A DNA stretch of 12,382 bases from Candidatus Saccharibacteria bacterium RIFCSPHIGHO2_02_FULL_47_12. GTDB lineage: Bacteria > Patescibacteriota > Saccharimonadia > Saccharimonadales > JANWIN01. The translations under genes were made by a program, and so were the position numbers. Location: positions 1-12,382 of the forward strand of contig MGCP01000001.1 in the NCBI GenBank assembly GCA_001790455.1, given 5' to 3'. The notes beneath the pieces are model-generated. The model saw only the letters and a program-made list of their open reading frames with translations, did no database searches and was not told the origin of the DNA. Below, piece after piece: positions 5,965 to 12,372 of this stretch; position 1 is the stretch's first letter, and each line of letters opens with the position of its first letter.

Positions 5965-6681
5965 TTATTGGGCTACAGGAGTCAGTCTAAAGGTAAAGTA
6001 GCTGACCGCAATATCGTCCTTAGCCAAATCTCTTTGGGCTATTGTTTCTTTATGTAAGCCCGATTTACCAATAAGTTGGTCCAGATAACCTATATCACCG
6101 GACGACCCAAAGCATAGTAGTATCCGACCACCAGGTTTTAGGTATTCATGTACATTAGCAAAAAATCGTGTGAGTGCTTGATAGTTCTCATCAGTAGTAC
6201 TGGACTCACTGACACTTCTAGGTTTAAACCACCTAAAAGGCGGGTCAAAGATTATTAAATCAAACTTGCCCTCAACACTTTCAAAAACGTCGCTTTCTGC
6301 AAAATCAATCCTGGAATCTACGTGATTAGTCCTCGCGTTCTTTTTGGCGGCCTCAATCGAATGTGGATTTATATCTACAGCTACGACATCCTTTGACTTT
6401 GATGCAGCAAGAATAGCGTTCACTCCGCACCCTGTACCCATATCAAGTACCTTATCGGCTTCCTTGACTTCGTTGAGCACTGAATTACCTAGCAAATCAG
6501 ACATTGGGTTAATGGGATGAACTTCTGGCGGAACTACGAAAGTCTTTCTCAAGAATTCTATATTCTTTGTAGTCTTTGTTTTTGATTCTTCATAAATGTT
6601 ATCTTGCCACTGTTTTAGTTTCCCAGCATATTCATCTGAGACTGTAGGTTTGTAGGGCCCATTGGTTCTACTGTCCGTCAT
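5965..6681 (-). CDS. class I SAM-dependent methyltransferase, small-domain (MTS) type
   Basis: 238 aa from the preferred start. SAM-binding motif I is VLDMGTGCG (residues 78-86), the acidic residue Asp103 follows in VAVDINP, and the catalytic-type motif IV is FDPPF (145-149), a variant of the NPPY/DPPF motif of enzymes that methylate amide or exocyclic amino nitrogens in proteins (PrmC) or nucleic acids (RsmC/RlmG). The substrate cannot be told. Longer reading from an ATG at 6708 is open, but that codon lies in the loop of the upstream operon's terminator. The ATG at 6681 sits 6 nt behind an extended -10 box, so I prefer it. The gene is monocistronic and ends exactly at the 116-nt element copy A. 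Confidence 0.85.
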   Translation of the reverse strand: MTDSRTNGPYKPTVSDEYAGKLKQWQDNIYEESKTKTTKNIEFLRKTFVVPPEVHPINPMSDLLGNSVLNEVKEADKVLDMGTGCGVNAILAASKSKDVVAVDINPHSIEAAKKNARTNHVDSRIDFAESDVFESVEGKFDLIIFDPPFRWFKPRSVSESSTTDENYQALTRFFANVHEYLKPGGRILLCFGSSGDIGYLDQLIGKSGLHKETIAQRDLAKDDIAVSYFTFRLTPVAQ

Positions 6682-6687
6682 CCTTTT

Positions 6688-6696
6688 ATCATAACA
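6688..6696 (-). promoter_or_regulatory. extended -10 promoter, leaderless start
   Basis: On the - strand TGT-TATGAT ends 6 nt before the ATG at 6681. The box overlaps the T-run of the upstream terminator, so one transcription unit begins where the other stops. No -35 box is evident, as is usual for extended -10 promoters. Confidence 0.55.
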
Positions 6697-6697
6697 A

Positions 6698-6719
6698 AAA
6701 GAGGCCATTTGACCTCTTT
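6698..6719 (-). terminator. intrinsic terminator of the cupin-Rid-PNPOx operon
   Basis: Nine-pair stem 6719-6711 / 6706-6698 around a 4-nt loop, followed on the - strand by TTTTTGTT (the last three T of which close the stem). One pair is G-U on the - strand but C-A on the + strand, which supports - strand action. It lies 12 nt after element copy B. Confidence 0.85.
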
Positions 6720-6731
6720 AAAATGCTTATG

Positions 6732-6847
6732 CTTGGTAGCGTGCGTACAATCGCAATGGAACCTAATCTGTGAGGAGATAGTACGCTGGAAGTCGCTAAT
6801 CAGATCAGACAATCAGTTAGCTTCCTCTAGCAGCTAGGAGTGGAACT
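6732..6847 (-). ncRNA. 116-nt 3'-UTR element, copy B (candidate structured RNA)
   Basis: Second copy of the element at 5849-5964, about 68 percent identical over the same 116 nt with no gap. On the - strand its first two bases are the last two of the TAG stop of the PNPOx-like gene, and an intrinsic terminator follows 12 nt downstream. The 3' hairpin is TGCG-6 nt-CGCA (6755-6752 with 6745-6742). Conserved AGCG (6787-6784) can pair with conserved CGCT (6741-6738). A local stem GCTAA / TTAGC (6821-6817 with 6799-6795) is seen only in this copy. No frame is open through it. Confidence 0.65.
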
Positions 6848-7313
6848 AAAGTGTTATCACAGTACGTATATCAATGTAGTGGCCGTCTTTACGACCATCG
6901 TCGTTCATCCAGGCTTTCTTAGGAATTGCTTTGTACAGTCTTATGGGGCCGTTTCCAGATAATGCCTCAATGTCCCAGAAGTGATTATCGTGTCTGGGCA
7001 TGAGGATTTCGTGGTATAGGCGCTTAATCTCATCAAGGTCATTGATTTGCTCAACAGCAGCTTGTATGTAAACCCCCTCTCCAGTACCGGGTGGTACTGT
7101 TGAGTCATAGATAGCGATAAATACATTAGGGTTATTTTTGATGTTTTTAGCCTTTTGACTACCTGTATGAGTTCCAAAGTAGAAGTTGTAATCCTTATCA
7201 TAGGCAGCAAAAACTGGAGAGTTCCAGGGCATACCATCTTCTGTCACACTAGCGATAGTTATATACCTAATTTGCTCAATGATTTCTTTGGCTCGTTTGT
7301 CTAGGTCTTTCAT
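6846..7313 (-). CDS. pyridoxamine 5'-phosphate oxidase-like flavin-binding protein
   Basis: 155 aa split-barrel protein. The N-terminal helix (KRAKEIIEQIR) is followed by ITIASVTEDGMPWNSPVFAAYDKDYNFYFGT (read as two blocks, about residues 18-48) and SQKAKNIKNNPNVFIAIYDS (52-71), the usual PNPOx-family order of strands and the 'K-N-I-x-x-N-P' helix cap. Relatives bind FMN, F420 or heme and reduce small molecules; the cofactor here is not readable. It overlaps the Rid gene by 4 nt (ATGA), so the two are translationally coupled, and it is the last gene of the operon. The stop runs into the 116-nt element copy B. Confidence 0.85.
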   Translation of the reverse strand: MKDLDKRAKEIIEQIRYITIASVTEDGMPWNSPVFAAYDKDYNFYFGTHTGSQKAKNIKNNPNVFIAIYDSTVPPGTGEGVYIQAAVEQINDLDEIKRLYHEILMPRHDNHFWDIEALSGNGPIRLYKAIPKKAWMNDDGRKDGHYIDIRTVITL

Positions 7314-7717
7314 TTCTTAACAATTGCTATCACTTCAATTTCAACCTTTGCGCCCACCCTGGTCATTCCGTTGACTTCAACAAGTGTGCTGACTGGCATT
7401 GCATTTTTGAAGTACTCACCTCGTATGGCTGAGATTTTGTCAAAGTCATTCATATCAGTAATGTAAATTACGGCCTTTACGACATCATCTATAATGGCGT
7501 CTGCTTGTCCTAATATCTTGATAATATCCGCAAAAACTAACTTTGTTTGTTGCTCCACGTCATCAGTTACAACTCTGTGGTTATCGTCCTTTGGAGCTTG
7601 TACGCCAGACACAAAGATAAGGTAGTAACCACCCATATCTATTTTCTTCGCTGGACTGTAGCTACCTCTTGTTTTGTAGTCTCCGGGGACGATGTCCTTA
7701 ATGAAATCTTTGCTCAT
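7310..7717 (-). CDS. Rid (YjgF/YER057c/UK114) family protein lacking the RidA arginine
   Basis: 135 aa, normal length for a trimeric Rid protein. Recognisable blocks: GSYSPAKKIDMGGYYLIFVSG (split at residue 30), VEQQTKLVFADIIKIL (54-69), DVVKAVIYITDMNDF (78-92) and VEIEVIAI (125-132). RidA proper deaminates reactive enamines and imines such as 2-aminoacrylate and uses an arginine in a PARS motif. The aligned segment here is MPVSTLVEV, with Ser110 where that arginine would be, so classical imine deaminase activity is doubtful; Rid subfamilies without the arginine exist. It is the middle gene of three, overlapping its neighbours by 4 nt on each side, which suggests a shared small-molecule pathway with the cupin and the PNPOx-like protein. 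Confidence 0.87.
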   Translation of the reverse strand: MSKDFIKDIVPGDYKTRGSYSPAKKIDMGGYYLIFVSGVQAPKDDNHRVVTDDVEQQTKLVFADIIKILGQADAIIDDVVKAVIYITDMNDFDKISAIRGEYFKNAMPVSTLVEVNGMTRVGAKVEIEVIAIVKK

Positions 7718-8166
7718 GGCTTAAGTCTTTCGTACTGGGCTTTATCAAATTTTACTTTAGGATCGGTTCCGTGAGGCTCGACTATATTCGCAGCATTAAA
7801 ACTAGGCGTATTGATAACTACCATCACCAAGTCTTCCTCTGGGATAGTAAAGTGAGTTGTGTCCGGCGGCGTAACTACTGTTGAACCCTTCTGGATAGGA
7901 ATTTCTTCGCCACCTACGACAGTTAAGCCCGAGCCTTGAATTATGAAGTAAATTTCTGTCTCACCATTTTTGTGATAGTGAGGATATGCAACTTGGACAT
8001 CGCGCATATCACTAACTGCAAAAGTTTCGGTTCGTTCAGGTAGCGGCGAAGGCGGCTCGTAAACCGGTCCACACTGCGTTTGTTTTGGGACTACTCCTTT
8101 GACGACTGCTTGCCAGTCATCTAGATTATCGACATAATTCTGCCACGCCTTAATCAACTCATCCAT
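7714..8166 (-). CDS. cupin-domain protein
   Basis: 150 aa single-cupin protein. Metal-binding motif 1 is HYHKNGETEIYFIIQG with His63, His65 and Glu69 or Glu71; motif 2 gives PPDTTHFTIP with His105. The four-ligand set is therefore complete and a metal-dependent enzyme (isomerase, dioxygenase or sugar-modifying type) or a binding protein are both possible. It is the first gene of the three-gene operon. The ATG lies 6 nt behind an extended -10 box and has no ribosome-binding site, supporting this start and a leaderless transcript. It is divergent from the DNA methyltransferase gene with 83 nt between the starts. Confidence 0.85.
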   Translation of the reverse strand: MDELIKAWQNYVDNLDDWQAVVKGVVPKQTQCGPVYEPPSPLPERTETFAVSDMRDVQVAYPHYHKNGETEIYFIIQGSGLTVVGGEEIPIQKGSTVVTPPDTTHFTIPEEDLVMVVINTPSFNAANIVEPHGTDPKVKFDKAQYERLKP

Positions 8167-8172
8167 GGCTAC

Positions 8173-8181
8173 ATCATAGCA
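8173..8181 (-). promoter_or_regulatory. extended -10 promoter of the cupin operon, leaderless start
   Basis: On the - strand TGC-TATGAT ends 6 nt before ATG. The architecture is the same as at 6688-6696. No -35 box is seen at 17 nt. Confidence 0.55.
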
Positions 8182-8214
8182 AAAAATAATAGAACCCTTT
8201 TGTTAAATCACCCA

Positions 8215-8243
8215 TCGACGAGTAGAATGATTTCAGATAGAAT
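8215..8243 (+). promoter_or_regulatory. promoter of the methyltransferase-ATPase operon, leaderless start
   Basis: TCGACG (8215-8220), a 17-nt spacer and TAGAAT (8238-8243), ending 6 nt before the ATG at 8250. Matches are 4 of 6 and 5 of 6. A second TAGAAT at 8223-8228 is further upstream. Confidence 0.5.
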
Positions 8244-8249
8244 GCAGTT

Positions 8250-9299
8250 ATGCTTAAGTCAAACAAAAACATAAAAGTAATAGATTTATTTTCAGGAATT
8301 GGCGGCTTAACGTATGGGTTTAAATCTGCTGGCTTAAATGTAGTCGCCGGTATTGATAATGACTCCACCTGTAAATATGGCTATGAAACGAGTAATAAGA
8401 CAAGGTTTATTCTTAAAGACATTAACGATGTATCATCTGAAGAACTTGAGGAATTGTATAAAGATAGCGATATAAAGGTTCTTGCTGGCTGTGCACCTTG
8501 TCAGCCCTACTCTAAACTTAATCAAAAGGGTGCCACTGACCAAAAAATGATGCCACTCAAGAAGTTTGCTCTGCTCATTCGTGAGATTAAACCTGACATT
8601 GTTTCAATGGAAAACGTGGGCGGTCTAGTGAATAAGGATAAGTATCCTGTATTTGCTGACTTTTTAGCGGTATTGGATGAATTGGGCTACTACTACGACT
8701 ATAAGGTCATTAATACTGCTGACTATGGCGTACCGCAAAGTCGAAAAAGACTTGTGCTTTTAGCTTCTAGGCTAGGTCCAATCTCTGTTCCTAAACCCAC
8801 TCATGAAAAGCACATTACACTCAGGGAAATAATCGGTGACCTACCAAAAATTGAGGATGGAATTATATATTCAGATCCGCTTCACTATGCACGCAAACTT
8901 AGTCCCTTAAATAAGAAAAGAATCGAAGCTACGCCAAAAGACGGTGGTACTCAAAAAAGTTGGCCTGATGAGCTCATACTTGATTGTCATAAAAAAGAGA
9001 GTGGCAAATCGTTTGGAAGTGTATACGGCAGAATGTGGTGGGATAAGCCTGCCTCAACTATGACAACTCAGTGCATCGGAATAGGTAATGGCAGGTTTGG
9101 TCATCCCGAGCAAGACAGGGCTATTTCCTTACGGGAAGCAGCAAGAATTCAAACTTTCCCTGATGACTACGTTTTCTTTGATGACAATGAAGAAATGACC
9201 ATCGGTGCCATTGCAAAGTTTATAGGTAATGCCGTGCCGGTCCGCCTCGGTGAAGTACTTGGGACAACTATACAAGAACATGTAAACTGTAGGTTATGA
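8250..9299 (+). CDS. C5-cytosine DNA methyltransferase
   Basis: 349 aa, complete. Ordered motifs: I DLFSGIGG (residues 12-19), IV GCAPCQPYS with catalytic Cys84, VI MENV (120-123), VIII QSRKR (163-167), then a target-recognition region of about 100 residues, the ASTMTTQCIG block, REAARIQTFPDDY and the final motif X GNAVPV. It transfers a methyl group from SAM to cytosine C5 in DNA at an unknown site. The stop overlaps the ATPase start by 4 nt, so the pair forms an operon of restriction-modification or phage-defence type. The gene has its own promoter 6 nt before ATG. No separate classical restriction enzyme adjoins it on this strand. Confidence 0.97.
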   Translation: MLKSNKNIKVIDLFSGIGGLTYGFKSAGLNVVAGIDNDSTCKYGYETSNKTRFILKDINDVSSEELEELYKDSDIKVLAGCAPCQPYSKLNQKGATDQKMMPLKKFALLIREIKPDIVSMENVGGLVNKDKYPVFADFLAVLDELGYYYDYKVINTADYGVPQSRKRLVLLASRLGPISVPKPTHEKHITLREIIGDLPKIEDGIIYSDPLHYARKLSPLNKKRIEATPKDGGTQKSWPDELILDCHKKESGKSFGSVYGRMWWDKPASTMTTQCIGIGNGRFGHPEQDRAISLREAARIQTFPDDYVFFDDNEEMTIGAIAKFIGNAVPVRLGEVLGTTIQEHVNCRL

Positions 9300-10960
9300 A
9301 CAATGAGGACAGGTTCTCGTTCGCTATATCTCTGAGCGTATTGAACCACTTAGGAAGAAACTTATATCGCAGCTTTGCTACTGTGCTCGGTGAAGCAATA
9401 TCAAACGCCTGGGATGCTGATGCGAAAAATGTATGGATATACATTGATCGTGATAATTCGGCGATGATGGTAAAAGACGATGGGCTTGGGATGACGCGCG
9501 AAGATTTCCAAGATAAGTTTTTAAAGATTGGCTATTCCAAAAGACGCAATGGTAATAGTACCTCACCTGCTGGCAGACCTTACATAGGCAGAAAAGGTAT
9601 TGGGAAGTTAGCCATGCTTTCTTGCGCTGATAAAGTGGCCGTAATTTCAAAAACAAGTGGCTCCGAATACGTGGGCGGTGTTATAGATAACTCCGGTCTT
9701 GATGAAGCAATTGACGATGATCTAGTTCCGAGTGATTATTCACTTGAAACTGTTGACCTCTCAAAGTTTTCAGATCACACACAGAATCACGAGCAAGGTA
9801 CGATAATTTACTTTGACAATCTAAAAGACGGAATTAGGAATACAGTCGACCACTTAAAAAAGATCATTGCGCTATACTTCCGCTTTTCCCTAATTGATGA
9901 CGACTTTAATATTTACGTTGATGACGAACTGGTAACGATTGATTGTCTTCAGGACCTCATAGGTAAGACACAATTTCTTTGGGAGCTCAATGCAATCGAA
10001 GACCCATTCATCACAAAAATAAAGGCTGCTTTCACTGACGAAAAAAATGAACAAAAGACGCTGGATATTGACAGTAGAGTAAAAGGCTTTATAGCTTCCA
10101 CAGAGAAACCAAGCGACCTAAAGATTATGGGTACCGGTGAGAAAGTTACAGTCGACTTGTTCGTAAATGGCAGGTTACGCGAGAGGGATATTCTTAAACA
10201 TATTCCGTCAGCAAGAGTTGTCGAAAGCTACGTATATGGGCAAATACACTTTGACACGCTTGATGACGGCACCGATAATGATAGATTTACCAGCAGTCGT
10301 GAGAGTGTAGTTGCGAACGATACTCTTTTTCAAGAACTATTAGACATTATTCAGTCCCCAGTTATGAGCACAATCATCAAGGACTGGGATGTATGGCGTA
10401 GGAAGCATAAAAAAGACGGGGACTCCGAAGATACAAGCATTACTCCAAAGGAAAGAAAATCTGGAGAATTGTACAATGCGGTTGCTGCACAATACGAAGC
10501 TGGGGCTGGCGCATCAGACCAGGCAAAAAAAGTTGATGGTTGGGTAAATGATTTAAGCGATGATGCAAGTTTTAGTTTTGGATCATTTGCCGAATGCTAC
10601 ATTGCTGAAAACCTGGTGAGAAAGTACATCACTGATAAAAGCATCACACTTACTCAACCAGCAAACGACGAAGTAACTAAATGGCGCACAACTGAAACAA
10701 CTAGTAAAACCAGTGGAAATATCAACATTGATATCCGCAAAGATGATAATGATTTGAACTACCTAGACATGATGACTTTAGCAAAAGTTGTTGATAACAG
10801 TTCTGGCGTCAATAACATGCCGAATGACGCAAAACAGTACAAGCCAATGAGAGACGCATTAATGCACACTTCTTTACTTTCAAGCGAGGCCAAGACAAAG
10901 TTAACGTCAGTTTTTGATAACATAAAAGCTAGAGTAAAAAACTTGCTATCTAACCCCTAA
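9296..10960 (+). CDS. GHKL (Hsp90/MORC-like) ATPase with C-terminal Rx4H motif
   Basis: 554 aa. The N-terminal ATP-binding domain is clear: N-box GEAISNAWDADA (residues 32-43; Glu33, Asn37), G1 DDGLGM (61-66), G2 GRKGIGKLA (98-106). A transducer-like middle part follows, then a charged linker near residues 365-395 and an alpha-helical C-terminal region. Near the end, MRDALMH (518-524) gives Arg519 and His524 spaced as in the Rx4-6H motif of HEPN ribonucleases, followed by a helix as in HEPN folds. Related GHKL/MORC-type ATPases are known in prokaryotic restriction-modification loci beside C5 methyltransferases, which fits the 4-nt overlap here. A role as an ATP-driven sensor or gate coupled to an RNase or nuclease is inferred. 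The ATPase domain is certain, the HEPN reading tentative. Confidence 0.9.
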   Translation: MNNEDRFSFAISLSVLNHLGRNLYRSFATVLGEAISNAWDADAKNVWIYIDRDNSAMMVKDDGLGMTREDFQDKFLKIGYSKRRNGNSTSPAGRPYIGRKGIGKLAMLSCADKVAVISKTSGSEYVGGVIDNSGLDEAIDDDLVPSDYSLETVDLSKFSDHTQNHEQGTIIYFDNLKDGIRNTVDHLKKIIALYFRFSLIDDDFNIYVDDELVTIDCLQDLIGKTQFLWELNAIEDPFITKIKAAFTDEKNEQKTLDIDSRVKGFIASTEKPSDLKIMGTGEKVTVDLFVNGRLRERDILKHIPSARVVESYVYGQIHFDTLDDGTDNDRFTSSRESVVANDTLFQELLDIIQSPVMSTIIKDWDVWRRKHKKDGDSEDTSITPKERKSGELYNAVAAQYEAGAGASDQAKKVDGWVNDLSDDASFSFGSFAECYIAENLVRKYITDKSITLTQPANDEVTKWRTTETTSKTSGNINIDIRKDDNDLNYLDMMTLAKVVDNSSGVNNMPNDAKQYKPMRDALMHTSLLSSEAKTKLTSVFDNIKARVKNLLSNP

Positions 10961-10983
10961 ATGGGGCAATAAAGTGGCCAATA

Positions 10984-11001
10984 CGCCCGGGCGCGCCTAG
11001 G
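10984..11001. other. GC-rich palindromic patch after the ATPase gene
   Basis: Two adjoining palindromes, CGCCCGGGCG (10984-10993) and GGCGCGCC (10990-10997), followed by CCTAGG (10996-11001), stand out from the AT-rich genes on both sides. No T-run follows, so it is not a standard terminator. It may mark a recombination junction. Confidence 0.5.
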
Positions 11002-11058
11002 TCCGGTGGGAGTGGTTGTGCTAAATAAAAAAGCCCCTTATTCCAAGTTTTCGAGGCC

Positions 11059-11271
11059 ATGCAGCAGCTTCTAAGCGACGAAGAAGCTCAAAAGGCTGAT
11101 TTGGCAATCATGCGCTTTGTATACGCACAAGTTTTACAAAAAATAACCACTGAGCAAAAACCCAAATATAAAGACATCACGTCAGACATGCTGATCTACC
11201 TTAAGAACTGCTTCAGTACCTTTTCCATGACTGTTAATCGGCGACAGATTTCCTCGTTCAACTCAGCATAG
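11059..11271 (+). pseudogene. possible truncated ORF at the island junction
   Basis: A 70-codon frame beginning MQQLLSDEEAQKADLAIMR. The first 45 or so residues are charged and helix-prone, like real protein. The last 25 codons run antisense over the 3' end of the DUF4268 gene and look like shadow sequence. No promoter or good ribosome-binding site is visible; GAGG sits too close to the ATG. I do not recognise it. It could be the 5' remnant of a gene cut by arrival of the DUF4268 gene, or chance. Confidence 0.3.
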
Positions 11272-12128
11272 TTATTTGAATTCTCAAAAGAGAAGCCACT
11301 GATATATGAGTTTATGCTCGCCGCTTTAATGTCATCTTTTCTTTCCCAGTCTAGTTTGAAATCAAGTAGTGAATCAATTTCATCTCTATGCTCGAAAAGC
11401 TTATCGTAAATATCCTTGTTATCTGGTATCCATAACAGCACACGTATTTGGCTAGTTCGATCAAGCAGATGAACGCTGAGGTGGTACTTTGAAGAACCCA
11501 TCTTAAAGTCATACCAATGATCATAGCCTGGTTTGCGTACACGTAGTTTATAACTACTCGTCTGTATATAATCGTTTAGCTGCGACCAAAACTCGTACCG
11601 TCCAAGCTGGCTTCGAGTGAGTTCCTTATCTGCATTGGCCTTCGTGGCTTTCATGTAATCATTTGGTTGCTGAATAATTTTAAACTGTGGAGCTGGTTTG
11701 CTGTCACCAATTTTGATGGCATGTATCTCTATAAGAAAGAACCCGATGTCACTGTCAGAATGCTCATTAAGCCACTCAATAGCACTCGCATGCTCTGGTC
11801 GAGCCTCCTTAACTATCCATATAATAATTGACGCATCTAAGCCGCTGGCATACACAATAGCCTTACCCAAATGGTCATGATTTGATCCTTCAATTTGATT
11901 CTCAATAACTACGATACGATTATCTGGGCTAGTCTTGCAGCGTATATCACTACTGTATGCACCTACGCCAACTTCCATATCCGGCTCTACAAGTGATAAA
12001 CCAAGCATTTCACCAAGTAAGCTCAGGTTTTCTTCCTCTGCAAGCCACGGCGTGAAGTCGTATGCTTCATTTGGCCATATTTTACGAAGACCTACTTCTT
12101 CAATTCTTCCTAATGGAGGTATACTCAT
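11196..12128 (-). CDS. DUF4268-domain protein with PD-(D/E)XK-like N-terminal domain
   Basis: 310 aa. The N-terminal half carries the family's hallmark opening (GLRKIWPNEAYDFTPWLA, residues 13-30) and a nuclease-fold-like core: Asp61 in SSDIRCK and Glu76-Asn-Gln78 in VVIENQIEG, a D-x(n)-E-x-Q variant of PD-(D/E)XK with Gln in place of Lys, then HDHLGKAIVYASGLDASIII (split at 100). The C-terminal half, from about residue 170 (GRYEFWSQLNDYI), is the DUF4268 domain with YDFKMGSSKYHLSVHLL. The family is often found near restriction-modification and defence genes; the function is unproven. The ATG is 6 nt behind an extended -10 box. It faces the methyltransferase-ATPase operon, so linkage of function is plausible but not shown. 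Confidence 0.85.
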   Translation of the reverse strand: MSIPPLGRIEEVGLRKIWPNEAYDFTPWLAEEENLSLLGEMLGLSLVEPDMEVGVGAYSSDIRCKTSPDNRIVVIENQIEGSNHDHLGKAIVYASGLDASIIIWIVKEARPEHASAIEWLNEHSDSDIGFFLIEIHAIKIGDSKPAPQFKIIQQPNDYMKATKANADKELTRSQLGRYEFWSQLNDYIQTSSYKLRVRKPGYDHWYDFKMGSSKYHLSVHLLDRTSQIRVLLWIPDNKDIYDKLFEHRDEIDSLLDFKLDWERKDDIKAASINSYISGFSFENSNNYAELNEEICRRLTVMEKVLKQFLR

Positions 12129-12134
12129 GAATTA

Positions 12135-12143
12135 ATACTAGCA
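12135..12143 (-). promoter_or_regulatory. extended -10 promoter of the DUF4268 gene, leaderless start
   Basis: On the - strand TGC-TAGTAT ends 6 nt before the ATG at 12128. The hexamer matches TATAAT at 4 of 6 positions, but the TG element and the exact 6-nt gap repeat the pattern of the cupin and small-methyltransferase genes. Confidence 0.45.
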
Positions 12144-12222
12144 AAGTTCATAATAATTAGTTTGGTTATGGATTTTCGGGGTCGCACCTTTAACTGGAGC
12201 GTGAATTACGGATTATTTATTT

Positions 12223-12372
12223 ATGGCGGGGCGAGGGCTGCCTTTGGCACATTTCCTCAAGTGCTCAAAACAAGTTTTTGCGCGCGTTCGTCATGAACGC
12301 ACCTGCGACTACGATATCCGCCTATGGCGGATCTCTGTCGCAGAACCGAATCTTGCACCAAAACCAAAATAA
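12223..12372 (+). CDS. doubtful 49-aa ORF in a hairpin-rich region
   Basis: Reads MAGRGLPLAHFLKCSKQ and then a basic, Arg/Cys/Trp-rich stretch to a TAA at 12370. There is no ribosome-binding site and no clear promoter. Composition is more GC-rich than the genes to the left, and two strong hairpins lie inside it (12284-12300 and 12303-12343). It may be an ORF read by chance through a structured noncoding repeat. Confidence 0.2.
   Translation: MAGRGLPLAHFLKCSKQVFARVRHERTCDYDIRLWRISVAEPNLAPKPK
12284..12343. repeat. two adjacent inverted repeats
   Basis: First hairpin: GCGTTC (12284-12289), loop GTCAT, GAACGC (12295-12300). Second, bipartite hairpin: outer arms CTGCGAC (12303-12309) and GTCGCAG (12337-12343), inner arms ATCCGCC (12316-12322) and GGCGGAT (12326-12332) around TAT. 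All arms are perfect. No T-run follows either one. Confidence 0.85.

Noticed and set aside
6682..6708. N-terminal extension MASFCYDKR of the small methyltransferase
   Set aside because: It would be encoded by the terminator hairpin and promoter; the ATG at 6681 fits the leaderless spacing.
5849..6847. Integron attC sites as explanation for the 116-nt elements after stop codons
   Set aside because: The ends are not complementary to each other and do not match the GTTRRRY / RYYYAAC core sites; each unit also has its own promoter and terminator.
5849..6847. T-box or other known riboswitch, because of the repeated TGGAAC on the + strand
   Set aside because: No T-box specifier arrangement or antiterminator sequence is present, and the elements lie after genes, not before them.
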